DNA of 64,000 bases from Paenibacillus faecis (GCF_008084145.1 NZ_VSDO01000002.1:992001-1056000); one strand, 5' to 3'. Positions 8,256-17,303 are shown, counted from the stretch's first letter. Numbers and translations: made by a program. Notes: generated by a model from the letters alone, not told the origin.

Positions 8256-10382
8256 GTGGATCGAAGTGAGACCGAAAGTTTCGTCTCCCTGGACCGGATC
8301 ATCGGTCTTGCCGAAGAACTGGGGTTTCTGGAACGGTGGCTCGCCGAGCCGAAGCCGCGTACGGAGCTGTTTTTCGTGTCGGGGATCGGGGGGATCGGCA
8401 AAACGACGCTGCTGACGGAGATGTCCAGACGGGCGCGGGACAGCCAGGCGCAAGTGTTATGGCTGGACGGTCCCGGGGAGCTGGGGACATCGGCGGCTTT
8501 TTTGTCCGGGATGGAAGCGTGTCTGGAGAACGAATACGGAAGGAAACGGGAACAAGACGCGCCGACGTTTGCCTTTATTACTTCCGAGCTGTCGAGCCGC
8601 CGTTCGGTTATATTTTTGGATAACTGTGAAAATATCGAACGTATCGAAGGCTGGTTCTTTTCCAGCTTCCTGCCCAAACTCGAGGCGGCGGGCGTGCTGT
8701 TCGTGCTGGCTTCGCGTAACGGACTCCCGGCCAAATGGCGGACGAACCCCTATTGGGGCAGCCGGGTACGCGATTTGCCACTGCGGGTGTTTACCCGCAA
8801 GGAAGTGCGCGAATATTTGCGCGAGAGCGGACTCGACCCGGCGCTGCAGGCGGAGGTTGCCAGGCATTCGGACGGCCATCCGCTCCTGCTGGCCCTGACC
8901 GTGGACCTGCTGAAGTCCTCGCCGGAAAGTACAGCGGGCAGGGGACTAAGCGATATTCCGGCGATGCTGAGCGCCGAATTGCTTAAGGAAGTCACATCTC
9001 CGCGGTTATATGCCGCTTTGATCGGGCTTTCGCTGCTGCCGGAGGCGGATTTGCTGGTCTTGCGGCAGTTTTTGGACACTCCGCTGGAGTTGTCCGATTA
9101 TGAAGAGCTCGGCCGTCTCTCCTTTGTCGGCAGAAATCCGCGGGGGTTGGCCCTGCACCATGTCGCCTCCCGGCTAATCCGCGAAGATTATGCGGAGCGA
9201 AGCCCGCAACCGTTCCGGCTTGAGCGCCAGCGGGCCTTTCGCCTGTTAGCCGAGCGGTTTCCGTATGCGGATCGGCGGGCGCAAACGCGCATCGCGGCTC
9301 ATGTACTCAAGTTGTATCGCGAATTTTTGCCTTCGGCCCATGCTTATGCCCATTTTTCGACGCGCTTGCAAGCCGCCGAGGACAGGCCGTATCAACCCGA
9401 GGATCTCCCGGACCTGCAGCGGATGGTGGCCGACTCCGTCCGAGGTGCCGACTGGCAAACGGAACTGGTTAAGGCGGAAGATTACGCCGGTTTGCTGGTA
9501 CGGATCGCCGGCATGAGCCCGGAAGGCATTTGCGTGGTCCGGAGCGACATGGGGACTCCGCTGGCGTTTTGCGCCGGCGTTTCCCTCCATCCTTCGACTT
9601 TATCGCTTCTTGAAAAATACGCTCCCAGGTTGCTTCAAATGCTGGGCGAGGAGCTCGAGCCGCTTTATTCCGCGTCTCAGGAAGGGGCGGACACGTTTTG
9701 CATTTTGCTGGCGGCGGTTGATGTAAGACAGCCGCATTACCGTCCGGAGGAACTTGGGGGCCTGCTGATGCAGCAGTGGCTGATCCGCATGACGGGAGGA
9801 TTCAGGGGAATCGTGGTGACCGGAGATCCGAATCTGAATACCCTGCTGCCGATGATGGGGTTTCAGAAGACGGGCCAGTTCGCCCTTTCCGAGAATGGAA
9901 CCTTGCTATTAACCCGTTGGGATCTCGATTTCCGGTTCACCTCGTTCGAGCACTGGGTAAAACGAGTCATTCGCCAGACCGAGACCGAGGGGGAGCTCTC
10001 CGAATTCCCGCAAGTGGCGGCGGCACTAGAGCCCGAGCGGTACCGGGCTGACGCGATTCACATCGACGACCACGAGATGAAGCAAATCTTGAAGGAGTTG
10101 TATCGTCCCGACAAGCTGGAGGAGCTGGCTGTGATACGGCGCTTGGGGAGACCGGGCTCGGAGATAAGAAGACACGTGGAGCAGATTTTGACGGGGCAGG
10201 ATACGGCATATCCTCTCACAGCGCTGGAGCAGCGGATTTTGCGTGAAATCTACATCTTGAAAGAACTGAACAAAAGCCAACTGGCCGAAGATTTCCATAT
10301 GAGCAGAACGACCTTTTACCGTCATGCGCAGTCGGCCACCGGTCACTTGGCGATGGTGCTGTCTAAAGCTTTGGAACGGTAA
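8256..10382 (+). CDS. P-loop ATPase with GNAT-like middle and C-terminal HTH
   Basis: Large STAND-like ATPase, 708 residues, unrecognised as a named family. Walker A is GIGGIGKTT (43-51) and Walker B is SVIFLDNCE (about 117-125). A helical arm with SDGHPLLLALTVDL follows, like the post-ATPase region of NB-ARC/AAA proteins. Residues about 400-560 (TPLAFCAGVSLHP.., EELGGLLMQQWL, NTLLPMMGFQKTGQ) resemble an acetyltransferase fold. The last 55 residues form a helix-turn-helix (LNKSQLAEDFHMSRTTFYRH). GTG at 8256 is preferred because GGAGGG precedes it by 7 nt. It is probably a signal-responsive transcription factor; the GNAT-like call is inference. Monocistronic. Confidence 0.65.
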   Translation: MDRSETESFVSLDRIIGLAEELGFLERWLAEPKPRTELFFVSGIGGIGKTTLLTEMSRRARDSQAQVLWLDGPGELGTSAAFLSGMEACLENEYGRKREQDAPTFAFITSELSSRRSVIFLDNCENIERIEGWFFSSFLPKLEAAGVLFVLASRNGLPAKWRTNPYWGSRVRDLPLRVFTRKEVREYLRESGLDPALQAEVARHSDGHPLLLALTVDLLKSSPESTAGRGLSDIPAMLSAELLKEVTSPRLYAALIGLSLLPEADLLVLRQFLDTPLELSDYEELGRLSFVGRNPRGLALHHVASRLIREDYAERSPQPFRLERQRAFRLLAERFPYADRRAQTRIAAHVLKLYREFLPSAHAYAHFSTRLQAAEDRPYQPEDLPDLQRMVADSVRGADWQTELVKAEDYAGLLVRIAGMSPEGICVVRSDMGTPLAFCAGVSLHPSTLSLLEKYAPRLLQMLGEELEPLYSASQEGADTFCILLAAVDVRQPHYRPEELGGLLMQQWLIRMTGGFRGIVVTGDPNLNTLLPMMGFQKTGQFALSENGTLLLTRWDLDFRFTSFEHWVKRVIRQTETEGELSEFPQVAAALEPERYRADAIHIDDHEMKQILKELYRPDKLEELAVIRRLGRPGSEIRRHVEQILTGQDTAYPLTALEQRILREIYILKELNKSQLAEDFHMSRTTFYRHAQSATGHLAMVLSKALER

Positions 10383-10400
10383 AGGCGCGGGATATTCAGC

Positions 10401-10643
10401 TTATCCGAACAGCAGATCTTCCGCCGCCGTCGTTCCCTGACAAAGCTCCGCAAAAGTTCGGGCGATCTCCACGGCTTCCTCGAAGCCAAGATTTCCCGAA
10501 CTGACAACCAGGATGGGGAACTCCCGATTCTTAGGGTCAGAGCGCATATCCCAGACATAATGGTTCCCGCTGCCGTCCATGGCAAAAGGAACCGCGCCGG
10601 GCCGTTTGATATGGCAAACTTCAAAGATCGACTCCCAATTTAT
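10401..10643 (-). pseudogene. Possible SMI1/KNR4 (SUKH)-like gene, start codon ATA
   Basis: The reading frame encodes ESIFEVCHIKRPGAVPFAMD, GSGNHYVWDMRSDP, FPILVVSSGNLGFEEAVEIA, then RTFAELCQGT. The pattern of acidic, aromatic and 'DGSGNHYVWD' residues resembles the C-terminal half of SUKH immunity proteins. AGGAGG lies 8 nt upstream of codon ATA where a start would be expected, with a stop just before. Either an ATG has mutated to ATA, or this is an N-terminally truncated remnant. SUKH proteins are often neighbours of DUF4375 genes, like the one next door, but the assignment is tentative. Confidence 0.4.
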
Positions 10644-10760
10644 TCGTTATTCCTCCTAAATTCCAGGGTCGTCTGCCGAGTCGGCATGTGATAGTTTAAG
10701 ATTAAGCGATCGGTGGAGAACTGCGCAAATCATCCAACGAAAGAGAGAGGGCGAGAAGAA

Positions 10761-11210
10761 ATGAGCGAACCGGATTTAAACGACGCTTGGTACGATTATG
10801 CCGGGGCATTTGTGGATAAAAAGAACGCGTCAACCTTGCGCTGGCAAGCATTGACTTCGGACGAACAAGAAATCGCCGCGCTATGGCTACTAGAAGCCGA
10901 TATGTACAACGGCGGATTTATCCAGTTTTTTTGCAACTGGGGCGAAGAGGCGTATCTCCACGCGCGCCGGGCGCTTCAAACGATTGGAGCGGAACGGGCG
11001 TTGGAGCTTATCGCTTCGGGGTATGCCTGCATCGCGCGTCTCGAACATGATGATCGTCTTACGGAGCTGTGGGACATCCCGAAGTTTTTGACAGAAGAAG
11101 AGGGAGCCCGGCTCGACGAGCTCGACCAGCGGTTTTGGGAGGATCCGGATCGGATCGCGGAAACCGCCCATCGGTATTACGCGGTGAAATTGGGGATTCC
11201 CGCCCCGTAA
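10761..11210 (+). CDS. DUF4375 (DMP19-like) protein
   Basis: Soluble all-helical protein, 149 residues, of the DUF4375 family. The diagnostic stretch is LLEADMYNGGFIQFFCNWGE, followed by ARRALQTIGAERALELI. In Neisseria a member (DMP19) mimics DNA and binds a repressor; other members are encoded among polymorphic-toxin immunity genes. The protein is acidic throughout, as expected of that group. ATG at 10761 follows GAGAGAGGG; a GTG at 10713 would extend it but lacks a binding site. Standing beside a possible SUKH relic, it may be an orphan immunity gene; that is inference. Confidence 0.7.
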   Translation: MSEPDLNDAWYDYAGAFVDKKNASTLRWQALTSDEQEIAALWLLEADMYNGGFIQFFCNWGEEAYLHARRALQTIGAERALELIASGYACIARLEHDDRLTELWDIPKFLTEEEGARLDELDQRFWEDPDRIAETAHRYYAVKLGIPAP

Positions 11211-11237
11211 CTCCGCTGTGGATAGGCTGGTTATAAG

Positions 11238-11437
11238 CAATGAACGGGAATTGTTCCCGGTCATTGGCTCATGTACAGCCGCTGAGGCTAAATAGCTGGA
11301 GAAGTTCACGTTAATTCGTCTGAAATTGCGTCATTCAGCGGGTGGAGCCGCGAATTAGGTGGAGCTTTTCCCGCTAAATCGGATATTAGAGGGTAGCTGT
11401 GAAAATTACCGGGAAGTTCTCCCGTTAATGAGTGTCA
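11238..11437. repeat. Four-hairpin composite repeat, copy D (diverged)
   Basis: Same order of elements as the better-conserved copies at 25.1, 35.3 and 39.3 kb: ATGAACGGGAATTGTTCCCG, then TAGCTGGAGAAGTTCACGTTAA, then GAATTAGGTGGAGCTTTTCC, then TTACCGGGAAGTTCTCCCGT, each an imperfect palindrome. It is clearly more diverged than the other three. It lies between the DUF4375 gene and the scrA terminator; 11438-11517 holds nothing else I recognise. Confidence 0.65.
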
Positions 11438-11517
11438 GGTCTAGCTGCAAGGGTCTCACCCTCAACTTCCGCGCCAGCGTCGAAGTGGTCCGCCGCCCTT
11501 ACAGCGGGTAGACGCGT

Positions 11518-11571
11518 AAAAAAAACAGGCAGCCTTAAAGAACCACAAGTTCTTCAGGTTGCCTGTTTGCT
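11518..11571 (-). terminator. Terminator of the scr operon
   Basis: Stem AAACAGGCA/TGCCTGTTT with inner pairing AAGAAC/GTTCTT. T-runs on both strands; it lies 5 nt after the scrA stop. Confidence 0.85.
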
Positions 11572-11575
11572 TTTT

Positions 11576-13501
11576 TTACAACTGGACGGTAATCACCGTT
11601 TGTTCATTCGCCGTAACCTCGCCTTCGCGTGAAGGGACGACCTCCCGGACGGCATCCAGGCCGGACGGGATCAGCACGGGTGTAACCAGGGGAAGTCCCG
11701 CCTGCCGGATCAAATCCATATCGAACTCAATGAGGAGTTGGCCCTTGGTCACCTTGTCCCCGGTGCTGACATGCGTGGTAAATCCGTTCCCTTTGAGCCC
11801 CACCGTATTGATGCCGATATGAATCAGCAGCTGCACTCCGCTCTCATGCTCCAAGATGACGGCGTGTTTACTCTTGTCCATCACATGGGCCACGGTTCCG
11901 TCAAACGGGGCGAAAGCCTTGCCTTCCGTCGGTTCGACCGCAATCCCTTCACCCATGTGTTTCTCCGCAAAGGCCGGATCCGGCACTTCGGAGAGGGGAA
12001 CCGCTTTTCCCGTGATCGGGGAAGGAATCTCGAGCTTGCCCGATCTTCCCTCGGAAGGCTGAGTTACCGCCTTGACTTCCGCTTCAGCGGGTTTCGCCGA
12101 TGCATTGTCCGCCGGAACCGCTTCGTTCTTGTATCCGAAGAACCAGGTTAATACGAACGCGATAATCATGGCAACCACATTCGTCAAGATGTACAAAGGC
12201 AGTTGACTGTTCAAATACAGCAGGGTACCCGGAATGACCGTAATCGACATGCCCGTACCGGCCAATTGGAAGAGGGAGGCAAGGAAGCCGCCCACAGCGC
12301 CGCCGATGAGACCCATAATAAAAGGCTTCACATATCTTAAGTTGACCCCGAAGATCGCGGGTTCCGTGATGCCGAGGAATGCCGACAGGGAGGAAGGGAG
12401 AGCCAGCGCTCTCAGCTTCATGTTTTTCGTCTTCATGCCTACCGCGAGACAAGCGGCGGCTTGAGCCGCCATGGCGGTGGTGATAATCGCGTTGAACGGA
12501 TTGCTGCCTTTCTGTTCAAGCAGTTGAATTTCCAAGAAATTAAAAATATGATGGACGCCCGAAACCACGATAATCTGATGAAAAAAGCCGATAACCAGAC
12601 CGGCGATGCCGAACGGCAGCTCCAGTACGGCGACTGTTCCGTGAAGCACCCACTCTTCCAGAGAGTGAAAGATCGGGCCGATCGCAAACAAGCCGAGCGT
12701 GATCATAATCAACAAAGTAATAAACGGAGTCAAAATCAGATCCAGGGCTTCAGGGATGCGTTTACGCAAAAATTTCTCCAGCTTCGCGCCGATCAAGCCG
12801 ACAAAGAAGGCCGGAAGGACGGAGCCTTGATAACCCACCACCGGAATGAAGCCGAACATGGTCAGCGCCTCCGCGGAACCGTCCGCAACGCTGTAAGCGT
12901 TGGGGAGAGCGGGATTGACCAGCATCAAGCCGAGCACAATCCCCAGCACCGGACTTCCTCCAAACACTCTGAACGCGGACCAGGCCACTAAAGCGGGGAG
13001 GAACGCAAAGGCCGTGTCCGTCAATACCTGGGTAAACAGCAGGAAATTCGATGAAATATCTTCAGGCGCGGCTCCGAACCAGGAAAGAACCAACTCCTGG
13101 GTTAACAAGCCCCGAAGGCCCATAAAAAGACCGGTGGCTACCAGTACGGGAATGATCGGAACGAACACGTCACCGAACGTGCGGATCGCGCGCTGGAACG
13201 GGTTGCCCTGTTTTTTGCCCTGCTTCTTCAATTCATCGGTTGACGTACTTTCTATGCCCAGCTTCTCGACTTCTTCAAAAATGCGGTTCACCGTACCCGT
13301 GCCGAATATGATTTGATATTGGCCGGAGTTGAAGAACGCCCCTTTGACTTTATCGATTTGTTCGACTTGCTGCTGATTGATTTTGTCTTTATCCAGCACC
13401 ATGATGCGGAGGCGTGTCGCACAATGGGCGAAAGAAGCGATATTATCCTTTCCTCCGACAGCTTCGATAACCGCTTTGGCGATTTGTTGGTTTTCAGACA
13501 T
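11576..13501 (-). CDS. scrA: Sucrose-specific PTS permease IIBCA
   Basis: Membrane enzyme II that imports sucrose and phosphorylates it to sucrose-6-phosphate. At 641 residues all three domains are fused. IIB is at 1-90 with phospho-Cys27 in FAHCATRLR. IIC is at about 105-460 with the multi-helix region and the HHIFNFLEIQLL signature. IIA is at about 485-641 with the active His in LLIHIGINTVGLKG. The IIA domain makes a separate glucose-type IIA unnecessary. Its start overlaps the scrK stop by 8 nt and it is last in the operon scrB-scrK-scrA. Substrate assignment rests on the adjacent sucrose-6-phosphate hydrolase and fructokinase. Confidence 0.93.
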   Translation of the reverse strand: MSENQQIAKAVIEAVGGKDNIASFAHCATRLRIMVLDKDKINQQQVEQIDKVKGAFFNSGQYQIIFGTGTVNRIFEEVEKLGIESTSTDELKKQGKKQGNPFQRAIRTFGDVFVPIIPVLVATGLFMGLRGLLTQELVLSWFGAAPEDISSNFLLFTQVLTDTAFAFLPALVAWSAFRVFGGSPVLGIVLGLMLVNPALPNAYSVADGSAEALTMFGFIPVVGYQGSVLPAFFVGLIGAKLEKFLRKRIPEALDLILTPFITLLIMITLGLFAIGPIFHSLEEWVLHGTVAVLELPFGIAGLVIGFFHQIIVVSGVHHIFNFLEIQLLEQKGSNPFNAIITTAMAAQAAACLAVGMKTKNMKLRALALPSSLSAFLGITEPAIFGVNLRYVKPFIMGLIGGAVGGFLASLFQLAGTGMSITVIPGTLLYLNSQLPLYILTNVVAMIIAFVLTWFFGYKNEAVPADNASAKPAEAEVKAVTQPSEGRSGKLEIPSPITGKAVPLSEVPDPAFAEKHMGEGIAVEPTEGKAFAPFDGTVAHVMDKSKHAVILEHESGVQLLIHIGINTVGLKGNGFTTHVSTGDKVTKGQLLIEFDMDLIRQAGLPLVTPVLIPSGLDAVREVVPSREGEVTANEQTVITVQL

Positions 13502-14480
13502 GACTTTCGTTCTCCTTCGCTATAAGTTCATCGACTTGCTCCAAGGACGGCAGAGCGGGAATAGCTCCCTTGCCGGTCGCGGTGATGGCTCCGCAGGCAT
13601 TGGCAAACCGAAGCAGAGCGGCATGCTCTTCCGTTAAAATAGAGCTTAAATTATGCGGCGTGGCTTGGCGCTCCAGCAGTTGATGCAGGAACCCGCCGAT
13701 AAAGGCATCGCCGGCGCCGGTCGTATCCTGTGCTTTTACTTTGAAACCGGCCGACCCGTATCTTTCCTGCGGCAGAATCAAATCGGCGCCCCGAGAGCCT
13801 TTTGTATAGACCACGGCTTGCACATCTCCGGTAAATAATGAAGCGAGCGCTTGGTCCACGTCTTGAATTCCCGTGATAAAAGAGAGTTCGTCCTCCGAGA
13901 TTTTCAAAAGATGAGCTCTCGGGATAAAAGACCGGATCGTTCGGCGATAGGCGTCATGATCGTTCCACAGAGGCAAGCGCACGTTCGGATCAAAGCTTAC
14001 TAAGCCGCCCCGGTTTTTGACGGCATCAATCGCTTTGACGTGGGCCCGCTTCATCGGGCTTTCCACCAAATCCACGGATCCGAAATGCAAAAGGTCGCCC
14101 GCTTGAAAAACGTCCGGGTCGATCTCGTCCTCGGCCAAAAGCAGGTCGGAAGAGGGATTCCGGTAAAACGAGAAGTCGCGCTCCCCGTTGTCGCGCAAGG
14201 AGACGAAGGCCAAACCGGTATTGGCCTCGTCGGTCCTTTTGACCAGATCGGTACTTACCCCGGCTTCGGACAACTGCTCCAGCAGAAAATCGCCGAAGGC
14301 GTCTTTGCCCAGTTTGGTAATCATCGAGGCGTTACCGCCCAATTTGGCCGCCGCCGCGGCCACGTTGGCCGGCGCGCCTCCCGCGGCGCGCTCGAAGGCA
14401 ACCACATCTTTCAGCGCTTGACCCGCCTGCCGGGGGATAAAGTCGATCAATACTTCGCCAATGGCATATAATGTTCCCAC
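13494..14480 (-). CDS. scrK: Fructokinase
   Basis: PfkB/ribokinase-family kinase, 328 residues, phosphorylating the fructose released from sucrose-6-phosphate. It opens with LYAIGEVLIDFIPRQAG and has the PfkB signature near residue 40 (GGAPANVAAAAAKLGG). Near the C-terminus is the second signature with the catalytic Asp (DTTGAGDAFIGGFL). I chose GTG at 14480 because AAGGTGAG precedes it; an ATG at 14498 has no ribosome binding site. It lies 28 nt after scrB and overlaps scrA, so all three are one transcript. Confidence 0.92.
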   Translation of the reverse strand: MGTLYAIGEVLIDFIPRQAGQALKDVVAFERAAGGAPANVAAAAAKLGGNASMITKLGKDAFGDFLLEQLSEAGVSTDLVKRTDEANTGLAFVSLRDNGERDFSFYRNPSSDLLLAEDEIDPDVFQAGDLLHFGSVDLVESPMKRAHVKAIDAVKNRGGLVSFDPNVRLPLWNDHDAYRRTIRSFIPRAHLLKISEDELSFITGIQDVDQALASLFTGDVQAVVYTKGSRGADLILPQERYGSAGFKVKAQDTTGAGDAFIGGFLHQLLERQATPHNLSSILTEEHAALLRFANACGAITATGKGAIPALPSLEQVDELIAKENESHV

Positions 14481-14508
14481 GTACTCACCTTCAAACATAA
14501 ATTTGGTA

Positions 14509-15984
14509 TTAAATGTCCCATTTGCAGACGCGAAACTCCGCGGATCCGCCGGAACAAAACAGTCGAATTTCCTTGCTCGCGGGATCCGGGAAGATCCGGC
14601 CGGTAAACACTTCTTCTCCGTCATTGACAAAGATCTCCACGGAGGAGGCGTCCACGAACAGATGAAATTTGAGGTTATCCGCGACCAAACCGCAGCGGCG
14701 GACGTTACCGTTGACTTCATCCATAGCCCGTCCCGAAAGCGTGCGGTCGAGAATGACTTTCTTCAGGACACGGTCGTATTTAAGCACCGTTTTCTCATGA
14801 TCGCTCGCCCGGAATTCGAGACCCAATTGCTCCGCATCGAACTTGGAAATTTCGCAAATCAGCTCGTAGCTGGTTCCGTCAAACCCGTTTAAACGGACGA
14901 CTTCGTCGGTTACAGTAAGCTCGGCGCTGCTTCGGGTCTTGCGGAGTTTGGCCAGCTCGGGGACCGGCTGCTGAATCAGCTTATTGCCGCCCCGGATCGT
15001 GAGCTGACGGGGAATCGTCAAGCAGCCGGACCAGCCTTGGGTATCCGTCGGGTAGGCGACATCCGGCAGCCCCATCCAGGCGACCAAAATCCGGCGTCCA
15101 TCCGGACCGAGCGTGGTCTGAGCCGCATAGAAATCAAAACCCCGGTCCAGCTCTTGGAAAGCTCTGTGACGGAACTCCCTTGTTGCCAGATCCAGCGGTT
15201 TGCCAATCACATAACCCGTTTGATAAATGTTGTTATACAGATCCTCATCCGCCTCAAGACCCTGCGGCGAGAACACCAGCACGCCTGATCCGTTCAGTTC
15301 AAAATAATCCGGGCATTCCCACATATAGCCGAAAGGGGATAAGCCGGTCTTCATTTCACCCATAAACGTCCAGTCCAACAGATCTTTGGACCGGAACAGC
15401 ACGGCGCAGCCGGTTAAATCGGTTCTTTGCGCGCCGATGACACAGTAATACGCCTCTCCGGATTTCCATACTTTCGGATCCCTGAAATGGTCGGTGTATC
15501 CCGGAGGAACCGAGGAGATCACCGGGCGGTCGAGCTTGGCGATCCGGCCGCCGGCATCCATGATGGCCAGGCATTGATACGGATGTCTTGTCCAGGTTTC
15601 GTCCCGCGTATTGCCGGTATACAACAGATTCAGTTTGCCGTCTTTCTCAATCGCACTGCCGGAATAAGCTCCGTGCGAATCATAAGGCCCGCCGGGGGTA
15701 ATGCCGATGCCTAAATCTTCCCATGCCGCCAAATCGGACGACTTCATATGGTACCAATATTTCATGCCGTGCTCGGTCCCCAAGGGGAACCATTGGTAGA
15801 ACAAATGGTACTCGCCTTGATAATAAGCAAAGCCGTTCGGATCATTGAGCAGCCCGGTCGGCGCCTGGATATGATAGCTTTGCCTCCAGGGCGAAAGCCC
15901 GACTTGAGCCCGGAGCTTCTCCAGCTCGCCGGGGCGCGCTTGCTCGATCAGCCTATATTTTTCTTCTCGCGTCATCCTATTCAT
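14509..15984 (-). CDS. scrB: Sucrose-6-phosphate hydrolase (GH32)
   Basis: Cytoplasmic GH32 enzyme cleaving sucrose-6-phosphate to glucose-6-phosphate and fructose. It has 491 residues, normal for ScrB/SacA. The five-blade propeller motifs are visible: nucleophile in LLNDPNGFAYY, transition-state Asp in FRDPKVW, acid/base Glu in MWECPDYF. A C-terminal beta-sandwich carries VDASSVEIFVNDGEEVFTGR. There is no signal peptide, fitting a phosphorylated substrate. ATG at 15984 is chosen because GGAG stands 6 nt ahead; an ATG at 15996 is in frame but has only a weak site. It is the first gene of the operon and carries the ScrR-controlled promoter. Confidence 0.93.
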   Translation of the reverse strand: MNRMTREEKYRLIEQARPGELEKLRAQVGLSPWRQSYHIQAPTGLLNDPNGFAYYQGEYHLFYQWFPLGTEHGMKYWYHMKSSDLAAWEDLGIGITPGGPYDSHGAYSGSAIEKDGKLNLLYTGNTRDETWTRHPYQCLAIMDAGGRIAKLDRPVISSVPPGYTDHFRDPKVWKSGEAYYCVIGAQRTDLTGCAVLFRSKDLLDWTFMGEMKTGLSPFGYMWECPDYFELNGSGVLVFSPQGLEADEDLYNNIYQTGYVIGKPLDLATREFRHRAFQELDRGFDFYAAQTTLGPDGRRILVAWMGLPDVAYPTDTQGWSGCLTIPRQLTIRGGNKLIQQPVPELAKLRKTRSSAELTVTDEVVRLNGFDGTSYELICEISKFDAEQLGLEFRASDHEKTVLKYDRVLKKVILDRTLSGRAMDEVNGNVRRCGLVADNLKFHLFVDASSVEIFVNDGEEVFTGRIFPDPASKEIRLFCSGGSAEFRVCKWDI

Positions 15985-16016
15985 GTTGTTCTCCATCCTG
16001 AAACGATTTATATTCA

Positions 16017-16115
16017 GGAACCGGTTCCATCCAGGTGAAAAAAATATACCGGAACCGGTTCCAGCGACAAAGAAATATATCCGGTTCAACCTCGATTGGA
16101 GGTGGAACCGGTTCC
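16017..16115 (-). promoter_or_regulatory. scrB promoter with three ScrR operators
   Basis: Three exact copies of the palindrome GGAACCGGTTCC lie at 16017-16028, 16051-16062 and 16104-16115, plus a half site (CCGGTT) at 16081. On the minus strand a -35 TTGTCG (16070-16065) and -10 TATATT (16048-16043) are 16 nt apart. The middle operator fills exactly that spacer, so a bound repressor would block RNA polymerase. The first operator is in the leader and the third upstream, allowing looping. Palindromes with a central CG are typical of LacI-family sites; ScrR is encoded next door. Confidence 0.85.
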
Positions 16116-16140
16116 TATACCATCATCATAATCGATTCTT

Positions 16141-17124
16141 TTACAAATTGTCAACGCTTTCTCGCCGGATCAGTTCCACATCCAAGACGGACAGCCGGTC
16201 CACGGGCTGTTCCAATACAAGCTGGATAATATGACGGGCCGCTTGCTCACCCGCCTGAAAGTAGTGATATTTCACCGTTGTGAGGGCAGGGTGGATCATC
16301 TCCGTAATATCGTAGCCTCCGAACCCGGTTACCGATAAATCTTCGGGGATGCGGACGCCTTTTAAATGAGCCGCCTTAATGACGCCGAGAGCGATATTGT
16401 CGGTAGCGCAGACGATAACGGAAGGTTTGGCATCTTCCAGAATCCGCGTCGCCGCCGCCATGGCGTCGGTCATTTTAAAGCTCGTCTCGAAATAACGCAC
16501 GCGGCAATCGGGACAAGTCTCGAGAGCTTGTTTGACGCCCTCTTTCCGGTAGACGCCGACAGCCCTGTCTTTTTCCGTAACGCCGAGATACACGATGTCG
16601 CGATGTCCCTGGTCCAGAATATGACGACCCATCAGCCATCCGGCGCGCTTGTCGTCGTGCACCAGACTGTGCACTTGATCATGCTGCTGGCCCACCAGAA
16701 TGACGGGGATCCGGATGTCGTGGATGGCCGTTAAATGGGCTTCCGTTACCTGGGCAGCCAGCAGAATAATGCCGGAAATTTTCTGCCGCGCAAAATCATA
16801 GATCGCCTCGATCTCCCGATCCAAGTCCTGGCTCGTATTGGCGATCAGCATTTGATAGTGGTTCTTCCGAAGCTCCTCGTCGATGCCGATCAAAGTTTGC
16901 GAGGTCGCGTAGGAATCCAGGCGGGGAACCACCGTGCCGATGAAGTTGGTCCGTTTGGCTTTTAGGCTTTGGGCAAAGGTGTTGGGGACATAATTTTGCT
17001 CCTTAATGATCCGCTCGATGTTTTCCCGGGTCCGGTCGCTGACCGAACCGCCGTTCAGGTAACGGGAAACCGTGCTTTTGGCCACGCCGGCCAGCTTGGC
17101 GATGTCCGCGATTGTTTTCGTCAT
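16141..17124 (-). CDS. scrR: LacI-family sucrose operon repressor
   Basis: Repressor of 327 residues. The N-terminal LacI helix-turn-helix reads IADIAKLAGVAKSTVSRYLN (6-25), with the hinge helix around FAQSLKAKRT. The periplasmic-binding-like core begins FIGTVVPRLDSYATS and includes CATDNIALGVIKAA and VTGFGGYDIT. It lies directly upstream of the three operators and the scrB operon on the same strand. Sucrose-6-phosphate or fructose is the usual inducer of ScrR proteins. No copy of the 12-bp operator was seen ahead of scrR itself, so it may not be autoregulated by that site. Confidence 0.9.
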   Translation of the reverse strand: MTKTIADIAKLAGVAKSTVSRYLNGGSVSDRTRENIERIIKEQNYVPNTFAQSLKAKRTNFIGTVVPRLDSYATSQTLIGIDEELRKNHYQMLIANTSQDLDREIEAIYDFARQKISGIILLAAQVTEAHLTAIHDIRIPVILVGQQHDQVHSLVHDDKRAGWLMGRHILDQGHRDIVYLGVTEKDRAVGVYRKEGVKQALETCPDCRVRYFETSFKMTDAMAAATRILEDAKPSVIVCATDNIALGVIKAAHLKGVRIPEDLSVTGFGGYDITEMIHPALTTVKYHYFQAGEQAARHIIQLVLEQPVDRLSVLDVELIRRESVDNL

Positions 17125-17247
17125 AAGTACTCCTCGGTTAAGTCTATATATTATTTAAATTAAGTTAGAATAGGAGATGCCGTTAACTTACCTTCTAATT
17201 ATACTCATTTCTGCAGCACAGGGCACATGCCCTTTTATAATTTGGGG

Positions 17248-17276
17248 TTGACCTTGCCCTTAGGGGAAGGTACACA
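17248..17276 (+). promoter_or_regulatory. MerR-type promoter/operator
   Basis: -35 TTGACC at 17248 is followed by the dyad ACCTTGCCC-TTA-GGGGAAGGT (17251-17271) and a poor -10 around CACACT, giving a spacer of about 19 bp. A stretched spacer with a CC.T..CC/GG..A.GG dyad is the hallmark of promoters activated by DNA-distorting MerR proteins. It controls the gene that starts at 17304, implying autoregulation. Confidence 0.75.
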
Positions 17277-17303
17277 CTGGGAAACAACGGGAGGAGGCGA
17301 CCC

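Noticed and set aside
8256-10382. STAND ATPase as an Avs-type defence gene
   Set aside because: It lies in ordinary chromosomal composition, has no effector nuclease or protease domain, and ends in an HTH, so a regulator is more likely.
10401-10643. Genuine ATA start codons at 10643 and 59176
   Set aside because: ATA is hardly ever used for initiation; both genes show other signs of damage or truncation, so mutation of ATG is more likely.
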